A stretch of 64,000 nucleotides of DNA. Origin: Bemisia tabaci (taxonomy: Eukaryota; Arthropoda; Insecta; Hemiptera; Aleyrodidae). The notes under the pieces were generated by a model. That model was not told the origin of the DNA. It saw only the letters and a list, made by a program, of their open reading frames with translations, and did not search any database. Numbering within the stretch: position 1 is the first letter of the stretch; every line of letters begins with the position of its first letter. The stretch is taken from positions 68,815,660-68,879,659 of the forward strand of contig NC_092793.1 in assembly GCF_918797505.1 (NCBI RefSeq), given 5' to 3'. The translations under genes were made by a program, and so were the position numbers. Shown one piece after another: positions 1 through 10,038 of the stretch.

Positions 1-478
1 AATTTGCACAGAGGATTCTTTACACAGAGAAATGACACCTCAGAAATTTACAAGAGTTAATGTTGAGCAGTTTTCCACTGAAATTATGACATACGACGTG
101 AAGTTTAAAATATCAAACTAAGATACAAGGCTTGGGTATTATATTAATGTTAAGTGGCTGCCCACAGAAAAAAAGATGTCAGCGCTGAAAAACTAAAAAT
201 TGAGATATAGATGCCACTAAAGACAGAAGCATTTGGGTAAACATCCTGGAACATCCCCATTTAGATAAGTTTTTCTTTTCCATCTGCTTGTGTGGATACT
301 TATCTGCACAGGGTTATAAGAGGGGTGAACTTTTTGGCAACAGGGTCTTCAAAAAATCCCCAAATGTTTTAACCAAACCAGAGTTACTGCAGTTTGAAAT
401 TTGAAAACGTAGTTGAAGATAAAAATAAGTTTAGGGTTTTTCCTCATACCTTATGACCATTGATTTGTTTCAACTTAC

Positions 479-3400
479 CTGTGTAGTGCAATCCGGCTCT
501 AAAATAATAGACTCTTGACAATGAGTTTCAGCAACAGAGTCATCATCTGAGACAACACTACCATCACTTAGAGTGCATGACCACATTAATTTTAATTTTT
601 GAATTGGAATGGCAATATGCAATAAATTCTTCAACCCAATATTTACATTTATTGGTTCTGAAACAAATATTCATTTAAGCATTATATTAGGGCAATGATG
701 ATGATTCAATCAAAAATTAGAATTTTAAAAAAGGAGGAAAAAATTTCATTGATCGAAGAATTTCTTTGTCTGACTGCATTAACTTCTCTGATGATTTCCT
801 GATTGACCAACATTTCTATCATTTTTCAGGTATTCAGTTTTCTATGATCTAACAACAACACAGAATCACGAGTGATAGAATAGATTTTAAAAACTTATCT
901 TGGACTTCTCTAGGAACTTTTTTGGTCTTTATTTCTTTATTCTTAATACTCCAAAAACCAATACATTTTTCAATGGAACACGGGCAATAGGTAATTGTAA
1001 CAAATAGCTTGAATAAGAATTTTCGGCATACATTGATTACATTTCCAGATGCAGTTGACAAGTTGGAGAGGAGGAGACACAGTGAGTACATTGGCCTTAC
1101 CTTTGCATACTGAAACTGGAGGAACTGTGTTATTTGTTGAATCTGATAAAAGCGAAAGGCTTGGTTTGAATGTTAGTGGGAGCGAGCCTGTTGCAGTGCC
1201 TACTAATTGTTCTTCTACTTTACACCATCTGAAAAGAGTGTTAGTAGATATAAAATTAGAATGAGAATATAAAAGAACTAAATCAAGCTGAACTAATTTG
1301 GTTGTAATGCCACTTCACATTGTAATATGGGTGGGTCTAACTAGAGTCAGTCTGACTGCATTTTACAATATCTGATGTCTTCATGCGTTTTATTTTCTTA
1401 CAGGAAAATTAAGCAACAAAGAGCCTTGAAATTTTTCGGAAATTTTCCCTACATTTTAAAGATAATTCACAAAATTCTGAGGTACATTATTGTAGGATTG
1501 AAGCTTACATTTCTTGTGCAAAAAAGGAAAAAAGAAGGAAAAAACATGAGAGGAAATTAGGTGATAGTAATGTAGTTCAACTAATTTTGGTTGACACTGT
1601 CCAATTTTGAGAATCGAATTAGTTCAAAAAAAGTTTCCTTCCAAAGAATTTATTAAAACTGAACTTGAGCAGAGTTACCTAAGGAAACTTACTGGTTTGG
1701 GTTTGATTTGATCTTCAACTGTTCTTTGTACATTTTTGAGTTGATTGACGTTATATTAATTTAGAAGGTCTACTTCAAGGTCTAAGTTTGAAGACCTTTT
1801 CCAAAATGTAGTTTGGTGTAGTTTCTAAAAAGTTCTGGGAGGACTTGGTGCTTACTTTGAAATTTCGGCTGGCTTTTGATGAAATGTAACACCAGCTACA
1901 GGGACCATTGAGTTATTTGGTGATGACAGAGTGTCTGGTCCAAGCAAAACTTCTATGGAGGACTGATCGACTAGTGGTAATGGCAGGATCGGAGCTTCAG
2001 TCTCATTGTCACTCAGTTGCTGTCAACAAAAAAAATTAACTTCTTAGAAAGAAAAAAAATATGACAGAATAGCTATAAAGCTAGGACCGATAAAGTATAC
2101 TTTCAGTGAGATTTGAGAACATAATATCAAAGATGAGTCCTGTAAAAAGGGACTGTGACTATTTATTTTAGAGTAATTTAAAATGATGCAAAGCTCTTGA
2201 AGCAACAATTAAATACATTGCATTGAGCCAAAGAAAGGTGTCGGCAAGTTAAAGTTGGTCTAAAGAACAGCAAAATTTTTGATACTTGAAAGCTCAAACA
2301 AAAGATGAGACAAACTAACTTTGTTAGATGAGTCTAATAATTGGAGTATCATTGAACAGCAATTTGAGTTGATCGGAGATTTGTTAAGAAAATTAATGAT
2401 TTCCATTAAGTCTCAGATTTTTCAGTCCTAGCGACAAGCTTTTTTGCATTGAGTCAGACAAACCAGAGTTGCCGATAACGTTTTGCTAACCTGAGGGGTA
2501 CATTTGAGCACATCCCGTTCAGGCAGCCAGAAAAAGTAGAGAATCATGTATTCGCCACACAGGTCAACCATGTGGTATAGAGCTGCAGCTTTCCGCAACT
2601 TTGCAATGTGTGCTTTACTGGCCGTGTAGTTTCAGCATTATTTTAATTCAGAAATGATTTCTGAATCTCAACTTGGCAACTTCAGCCGCAGCTGCTTGAG
2701 GAGCATTTCTTGAATAAGATAGGAGGGCCTCAATTACAGCCTCTGACTATCATTTTTTAACTTCTTCATTACAATGTCCTCAAGTCAACACATTGGAAAG
2801 AATCTTGTCCATTTACAGATGAGTCGTGTTACACAAAAACTGCTAGTGTACATTTTTCCAGTCTTGAGTTTTTTGGGATGATAACACTTTTTGGTGTTAA
2901 ATGCAACCATGAAAGTGGTGTCAATGTTCGTTTAGGGGTTGTCTTAATCCCAAGATAAGTCTTGCACTACATTCACGATTGTATCAACCCATGAAAAGTA
3001 TCATTAACACAAAAAACTGAAAGCTAGAAAAATGGACTTATCTGTTTTTGCAACACACAATTCAAATAAGAGAAAGAGAAATATGGCTGGTTGGATAAAA
3101 TTGGGTTGCGATTTCCAACTGTTTTGGGTCAAACTACTTTTACATTGATCTCATAGGTCTAGCATTGATCCATTGACTAATACCCTGAGGAATCAAGGTT
3201 CTACTGTAGTCAGTGAAAAATTATTGATTTGTACTCAATTAGGTTTCAAAACAGAAAATTTCAGTTGTTTTCTTATCTTTGGAAATCATTTTTTTCAGGG
3301 CTGAATTTCATGACCTGCCTATTCTTTCCTAAGTGGCCTCTACTTATATCAATACTAAAGCAATAGAGGCTGTAAGAATTTCATACTTGCTGAATAATCA

Positions 3401-6400
3401 AGTATTCTTTTAAGTTTAAAGCTTGTTGTGCAGGCACTTGTCGACTAGAACGGGAGAGCAATCTTGAAAAAGCTGCAGCGGAGTCTTGAATTTGTTGCAA
3501 AGAAGCAGCTTGTCGCCCAATCATGAGATGTATATGATCTTCAGCTAGGCTCCATTCTTTCCCTTGATACACCTGTGAAAATTTAAATTTAAATTCAAAA
3601 TAATTAATTCATAATATTTTTAAATAATATAAAAGATTATTATAATTTGATAGTTGATTTGAAATCTGTTATTTGATAAATTTGATTTGATTTATATTAC
3701 ATATAATAAATAATATGTAATATCTTGGGGATTGATAATACGCCAAACATTTTTTCCCTTTAGATTTTGATCTCTCTGATAAGAGGATATTGAAGATGAT
3801 GAGATATGAACGAAATGTTTCACAATACATTGATGAAAATAATTTTAAAATTTGAAGATTCTGCTATTGGCATTCTCCTTACTTGACTAGATAATCCTTA
3901 AATTTGAGTACAGTTATGGATATTCCTAACCGAGCAGGTACGATCTTTGCATTAAAGGAATTGAGATTAACTTGGCGAAGAAAATGAAAATAAGTGGGAG
4001 GAAACTTTTACTTTTAAACTTTTTGGCTAAATTTTTCCTCAATTCAAATTTTTGTTTCCTTGGCATTTTTTTAGGTAAGAATATTATATAAAATTATTAG
4101 GCGATCAAGGTTAACTTAAGATCGAACATTAAGTCCACAGAGACCAGCAGCCAGATTGTTGAAACTTTAACTGGCTATGTCAGCACGATAAGACAAGACA
4201 TAGCCCTGTCTGCACCGTGTAATATATCTATTTTCGATTCTTGTTGTGCCGACATAAATTTCAACAATCGGGCTGCAGCCCTTGGTTCAGTTTGGAGAAA
4301 GCTTAAATCAAACATTATTATCATCTGTTTACTTGAGTTCAATTTTGAGAGAAAAAGGGAGAGAATAATTTCATGTTTTGATGCATTATGAAAGTGTTTT
4401 AAAAAAGTAAAGAGAACAAAGAGAAATAGTTGAAGAAAAATAAAAAGATAAAAATAGTGCATTTTATTTTTTTATACCTGATGAGCCTGATTGTAACATC
4501 TCAAGGTATGCTTCTTCTGGCCAGCTTTATTGAATCTATGCCCTGCTAGGACAAGGTTAAATGCATACTTTCGCGGCATTCGGGGCTTCCTAGAGTGTAA
4601 GTAACAATATGACGCTTGCTCCAAAAGCAGAGCACTTCGCAGATCTGAATCTTCACTTGTCATACGAATCAGTTGTTTTGCTGCCTCACAGTACATACCT
4701 TTTTCTTTGAGACACTCAGAGGTGAAAAGAGTGGCTCGGGTGGCAAATTGTGGTAGCCTATAACAGAGCGTGATAATTTCTCATGAAAGAAAAATAAGAT
4801 AATGGCCATCTTTATACTTGATTCTGAAAACGCGGTAACTTTTGATGGTTCAGCTGATTGGCATGGTTCGAAAGCCTGATTTCCTCAGTTTTAAATGAAA
4901 GAAATATTTTAGAAAGGATCTTTTCATAATATTTGCTCAAGCAAGCAACTTACTTTTAAACAAAAGTTCTACCAAGTCGATGAAAAATCCAGTAAAATGT
5001 TTCAAGAATATCTGTCTCTCCCTTGTCTGGCTTTAATTGAAACAAGAGAAACCTTACATTAAACAGGTTGAATTTAAAGGGTAAACTTTCTAGGTTTAAT
5101 TTAAGAGTGGTGATAGCCCAAATAACCCAAGACAAAGATGTTTCAAAGCCATGGTGCTTGTTTCCACAAAACAGAAATACTCATCACACAGAAAAATAAC
5201 TGGACTAGAGCAAATTTTCCCTCCTAAAAAGGGTAAGTTGTTAAGAGCAACACTCATTACAACCAATCAGGACTGCAACTTACTGATGTGTTTCGAACCT
5301 AATTGGGTCTATCATCAGTAGAGCGCAGCCTCCTGGCTATCTACTATCAAGCTTGGAGATGTCATAAAACAATGACGCAAGGTTTAGGCAAACAGCTGCT
5401 GTGGCAAGCAAACTTACCTCCATCTAATGAGCATTAAACCACACAGTACCCATTACAAAATGGGAGGTTCCATTCCCAAAAATTAAAAAAGAGCACTTAC
5501 CCACACGAGTTGAGATACGTTGTTATACTTTCTTCTGAATATTCTAGCGCTTTGCGCAGATCTGTCCCCATGATAAATGCAGAAAGAGCTGCCATTTCCA
5601 GAGCTCCTGCGTAGAATAACCAGGCACCATCAGCATTAAAGTCTCGCTTAGCAGCATGATAAGTCTGGTACGCTAATGCATAAGCTCCGAACATGAAGTA
5701 AAGATCAGCGAGTCTACGAGACTGGAGTTCTGGAGCATCGCTACTATACATGGTTGAAGTTGCAGGAACACTCGCAGCTGGGGTCCCTGGTTTACTGGCA
5801 CCAAACCATCTTTTTGTTGCGCTCAGTAAAGATCTACTCACTCCCTTTTTATTGGCAACAATATCATGTAAACTTTGAATTTGGGACTCGACGTAAGGGA
5901 TAAGCGCCTTTCCAATGAATTCACTGACAAGGAGCTTTATCCGATCGATGTCGTGGGCGGTGAGGTATGCACCATATTGCTTATAAAGGAGAGCTTCATT
6001 CGACCATACATTTGGATTAATCATTTTTGAATTCCCATCTACAACACTTTTACCACTGGCAGGCCTTGGAAATTTTTGATCCTCAGATAGTGGACTGAGA
6101 GGGTGCAATATGACAGAGGAATCTTTCCCATCTGAATTTTGCACAAATGCAGGTGTGCTATTGCTGCTGCTTGTTTGACTAAAATCCGAGGAGACACTAA
6201 TTACATCACTAGGGCCAGAATCACTAGAACTACTTGTATTATGCAGATCTGCACTGTTTGATAAGTATGGACTCCATAGATCCGGTATTGGAACAGTATT
6301 ACCGCCTGGTGGCCGAGAATTAATTGGAAGGAAGAAACAATGATTTGGTCCGTAAGACTGTTTCATTGTTTCGAATACTGCTTCTGCAACAGCTTGCTCT

Positions 6401-9334
6401 CCAGCCAGCGGTTCGTGGACAAGGACATAATACCTCAAAATAGATGGACAAAACCATTTTGGCAGCTTGTTTGAGGAGACGCTCAATGTTTGCTGGATTT
6501 GCTGGCTTAGATAAATTAAGCTGTCTTTTGGATTAGGCTCAAGAGTTGATGTGACGAACATGCAAGCTATGTTGTGCTTAGTGAACTCATGATCTGAGGG
6601 CGATTGAACTTGTAGGAATGTTTCTCGCCATGAGTCAAACCAAGGGACTGACAAGGGGACATCAACAACAATATTTCCTGGAACAAGAGAAAAAACTCCT
6701 TTTAGACAATAGAAGCTGGAGTTTATGGCTAAACTTGGAAGCAATGTACCTCAGTTTGCGACACTGCAGACTTCCCATCATATTTCATAGGTACTTCAAT
6801 TGGTAAAATGATCAATAAGATTTAAGGATTGAGAATTTCCAAAATTTTTCTTCTCTGTTTAGAGAATTTTCTGAAAAAAATTAAAGTGATTCACATCCCT
6901 GGGTTTGACTTTTTGCCACCCCGAGGCAAGTAGAATTTTCTACCCCCGTCATAATTCTGGCAAGAGAAATTATGTACCATGTGGAGAGTAGAGGGGGAGG
7001 GGGGCGCTATCTTGACAAAGTTTCAAAAAAATTCCATTAAAAAAAAAAAAAAAAAAAAAATTCAAAATATCCATCTCAGAAAATTTAGACCTACTTATCC
7101 TCAATCTCACCTGCAAGGCTGTTACTTTTAAAAATATTCTAAAAATTGTTTTTTCCCCAACAGAATTTGCTACTGTAAGTAAGCAACTGCCTCTGTTGCC
7201 TGCTCTTTAAATTCAAGCATGGTCATGCAGTTAACTTGTTTGTTTTGTTCTCATCTTGAAGGTAAATGACAGAGGGTATTTTGAAAAACAAGATTGAGGT
7301 GTAAGGTTCCTCAGTCCAGCCATTTTCAAGTTAGACACCCAGTTGGTTCTTTTTTTTATTCATATCCCTGATACATCCAGCACTTGGCTAACGTGAATTT
7401 CATATGTTTTGAGTTATTCTGATTTGATCTGCAGATAATTAGGAAGATCATAAAAATGCAGTTGGTATTCTTTCTTTTACAGCCATTCCCTTATAATACA
7501 AAAAATTGGAAATACTGATGTTTGGGCAGTGAGAGATGAGGTACTTATTGATTGATATTCATTGACAGTATTGAAAAGACATTGAGGACTTCATGAAAGT
7601 GATTAAAAGTTTGTCAGCAAATAGTGTTTTAGAATTGAGATTTCAGATTCCCTAAGACAGCTCCTCCCAACTCTGATTCTTCTCTTAATTGGTGCAGTCA
7701 TAATTTCACCTCTAGTAATTGGAAGCATGATACTTACCTTGAAATGAGAAAAAAAAAAAACACTTTGAAGTGGCCCGAACTGTATGTAACAAGGTGGAGA
7801 CATGGTGCTGGGTCCACACCATTTCGCTGGGAAATCAAAGCCAAGAATTTCCAAAAATTAAGTATAATTAGAGTCAAAAATAAACTTTTTTAACTCTAAT
7901 GAGTTACAGTACAAAACTGAGGGGCGGAAAGAGTTAAGCTCAGGCAGTTTGCATCGGAATATTAAGTTGGAGTCACGCCGAGAGATCTATACCAGTTTGG
8001 GCCTTTTCAGACCTAATCAGCAGATCACACTCGTTAGTGGACCCAACTTAACATGCCACAAAATCCAAGACAGCATTAATAACTGTCATGGATATGACCC
8101 GAGGCATGACGCAAAAGTGTGATCCTCGCGCTATCTACCATCGCTGCTGAACAACTATCATAACAAAACGAGGAAAACCCAAAAAAATGAATTACTCATT
8201 AGAGCTAAAAAAATTGATCTCTAATTATAATTTTTGGAAATTCTTGGCTTTGATTTCCCCGCAAAATGGTGTGGACCCAGCACCATTTCTCCACCTTGTT
8301 TCTTATCTAGAAATAAAGCATTAAAGGTGCACTAACCTATTTCAAGTCTAGTTTGTTTTTCATCACAAAGCGAACTGACTGACTCATTCAGAAATTTACG
8401 AGCAAGTGTTGGTTGAGGGGGTCTTGTATTTACATCCACAAAAGCAACTCGGAGATTCTTCACAGAGATGAGACTGCCTGATGGTTCTTTGAGTTTCACT
8501 AAAACAAAAATATTATTACTAGACAAAATTATTTTCTTCGGAAATTGCCTTAGGGCTTGAGTTATTTTAAAAGTGAGTGACCATTTAAAAGATGAGCCAC
8601 CTACTAGAGCTCAATTCACTTAGTTCATCTTTCTTCCAATTGCTGTGCTCTCATGTCAGTATCGCACAATCCGACCTTTCATTGGACAAAACTGAAAAAA
8701 AGTTGAACCGTGTAAAATGGGCCTTAGCCCAAATTCATCAGCATTAACATTACAGAGTTTCCCATTATCATACCTTTGGAATTCCTTTGAACAACCTTGA
8801 CAGCTGAAGAAAACCAAGGAAGATAAAGTTTGAAGAAATATTTTGCTCTTTGAACTAACTGAGCGTGACAACAAATATTAAGTAACTCCGTAGCAATCAT
8901 GCTTAGTTACACTTGCATACACTTCAGCCTTTTGAGAAATTTTGTAAATTCAACTGAGTGCTTCCAACATTCATTAATGCACAGGAGTAATCTCAAAACT
9001 TGGCGCTACTTCTTTGATAATTTATGGTATGTATCCGATTCATCTCGCAGGATCTTTGTCAGCTAGGTTGGTTTTAATATTTTTATGTAACATCAACACA
9101 TATGATGGTACTACTGGGACAAAAAATTTCATGTTAGTTCATTGAAGCAATAGAATTATTAATTGTTAATACAGTACCTTCAGAAGTTAGACGGCAGAAT
9201 GGTTGCAGTAACTCGATGAATCCCAGATTGTTTTTTTGGCAGATATGATCCACAGAGGGGCTGCAAATTACCGCAACAATTGGGGAAAATGAATTCTGAA
9301 TAAATTCCAGAGGCGAACAACGACTGTGGGCCAT
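479..9334 (-). CDS. TRAPPC8: TRAPPC8 (TRAPPIII subunit, Trs85 homologue), 5' part of the gene
   Basis: Scaffold subunit of the TRAPPIII tethering/Rab-GEF complex acting at Golgi, ER exit sites and autophagosomes. I traced eight coding exons on the minus strand with GT-AG borders and fully consistent phases: 9334-9178, 8498-8337, 6677-5501, 4757-4478, 3572-3387, 2019-1856, 1228-1101 and 657-479, together exactly 811 codons. Family landmarks are collinear with animal TRAPPC8: the N-terminal LLQPFCRLTSE, WFDSWRETFLQ and KWFCPSILRYYVLVHEP, then the helical-repeat block with LTSEDSDLRSALLLEQAS, KYAFNLVLAGHRFNKAGQKK and GKEWSLAEDHI. The start ATG at 9334 aligns with the family's N-terminus (MA...) and has G at -3 and +4. 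A serine-rich linker follows the first conserved block in exon 3. The last exon seen opens the Ig-like C-terminal half. Known family members are about 1,400 residues, so roughly 40% lies off the left edge. No further exon was found in 1-478. Confidence 0.95.
2491..2622 (-). other. Unassigned coding-like segment in TRAPPC8 intron 5
   Basis: A 44-codon open stretch reads in normal protein-like composition (motifs IAKLRKAAALYH, FFWLPERDVLK) and ends at a good splice donor (CAG/GTTAGC). A stop lies three codons upstream of the segment. A CCAG acceptor-like site just inside the start would give a phase that does not join to TRAPPC8 exon 5. Two further open stretches on the same strand lie upstream (about 2653-2735 and 2785-2920), each closed by a stop. 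I do not recognise the protein. It could be a fragment of an inserted gene or transposon, or a nested exon. Confidence 0.25.
4141..4287. mobile_element. Small inverted-repeat element (MITE-like) in TRAPPC8 intron 4
   Basis: Two arms about 45 bases long are imperfect reverse complements, sharing GATTGTTGAAA and TGTC-GCAC blocks. They enclose about 50 bases with no ORF. The size and structure fit a miniature inverted-repeat transposon. No clear target-site duplication was seen, so the family is unknown. Confidence 0.5.
5269..5334 (-). ncRNA. Hammerhead-ribozyme-like motif of Penelope type
   Basis: On the minus strand the conserved core CTGATGA (5318-5312) is followed by a short hairpin (GACC/GGTT around CAATTA) and then GAAAC (5294-5290). 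The flanks AGGAGGCTGC (5334-5325) and GCAGTCCT (5276-5269) pair as an outer stem with one bulge and G-U wobbles. The order stem I, CUGAUGA, stem II, GAAA, very short stem III, stem I is that of the minimal type I hammerheads reported in Penelope-like retroelements. Stem II has a mismatch next to the core, and stem III would be one base pair, so this copy may cleave poorly or not at all. No Penelope reverse transcriptase is visible nearby. Confidence 0.45.
7039..7060 (+). repeat. A22 homopolymer
   Basis: A run of 22 A residues in TRAPPC8 intron 2. It could be the relic tail of a retroposed sequence. Other long A/T runs in the window: T21 at 17591-17611, T23 at 19302-19324, A16 at 20393-20408, A17 at 21843-21859, T20 at 47919-47938, A25 at 56419-56443 followed by CAAAAA repeats, and T16 at 59418-59433. 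Confidence 0.9.
7788..8300. mobile_element. 513-bp MITE with long terminal inverted repeats, TRAPPC8 intron 2
   Basis: The left end (AACAAGGTGGAGA...) and right end (...TCTCCACCTTGTT) are reverse complements. The similarity continues inward for about 110-120 bases on each side, including GGTGCTGGGTCCACACCATTT and GAAATCAAAGCCAAGAA blocks. The middle (about 7911-8184) has no ORF. This is a non-autonomous DNA transposon. No flanking duplication could be identified. The middle also carries a hammerhead-like fold, treated separately in the findings. Confidence 0.75.
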
Positions 9335-9344
9335 TACTCTGCAT
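9180..9344 (-). promoter_or_regulatory. Possible overlapping upstream ORF at the TRAPPC8 start
   Basis: An ATG lies 10 bases upstream of the TRAPPC8 start in another frame. It opens a 54-codon reading frame that ends inside exon 1 just before the splice donor. It has T at -3, a weak initiation context, while the main start has G at -3 and +4, so leaky scanning would be expected. It matters only if the transcript begins upstream of 9344, which the sequence does not show. Confidence 0.25.
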
Positions 9345-10038
9345 TAAGAGTATTTAGCTCCTTGAAATTATTGATAAATTACACTGCAAAACGATAACGA
9401 ATACTTATACCTGGACATCTTGAGGTTAACAAGCAATAAGATTAATACCTACAGTATTCATACTTATATAATGGAGTGGTGCCAATTAAGATCATCATTA
9501 CAAAAAGAAATAATGAACATTTAAATTCTGCGCGAATCAGATCAAAATTAGAGGCTTTTATCACTAAAATACAATTGATGTCACTTGCCAACAGAAATAA
9601 TTAGAGTTGAGATTTACTGATTTGAGATATCTCTTTCCTCTTCTCCTCCCCTCTTATCGGCACATCCCCCCTGCCCTTCCCACTCCTTGACGGCCTTCAA
9701 ATGTAAATAAATCGATGGCGTAACTTTGAGGTTAGTTTTGGTTTTGGATTATTCAAGTTGTCCATGTCCAGGGATGAACAATTTTCTAATTTTATGCGAC
9801 TGTTTTGTTGATAATGTACCATTTTTACACTAACAATTACATGTTTTATCAAAACAAGTTTCAAGTGTCGTGAATAGTGGAAAGTAACCGCAGGTTCTAG
9901 ACTTTTTTAACTTCCAATGATGAAATGTTTCGGGGATCTGATTTTATCTTTGATCCCCTTTCACTGTTCAAAGATGTACTATTATTCCAGTTAATTTCCA
10001 TTTAAATATTTCAAGCAGGACCTACCATCACCATCATA
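9335..10038. promoter_or_regulatory. Divergent promoter region between TRAPPC8 and PI4KA
   Basis: The start codons of the two housekeeping-type genes face away from each other across 704 bases, so both core promoters and 5' UTRs must lie here or in unseen 5' introns. No convincing TATA box was found. A pyrimidine-rich stretch (9636-9690) and an ATCGAT core near 9711 (resembling the insect DRE element) are visible. Several AG dinucleotides after pyrimidines upstream of 10039 leave room for a 5'-UTR intron of PI4KA. The exact start sites cannot be read from the sequence. Confidence 0.6.

Noticed and set aside
1..478. Search for the ninth TRAPPC8 exon
   Set aside because: No stretch on the minus strand matches the expected next conserved segment and no acceptor/donor pair gives an open frame. 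The exon must lie left of the window.
3696..3725. Small A+T palindrome (ATATTACATA and mirror)
   Set aside because: Ten-base arms in very A+T-rich sequence are common by chance.
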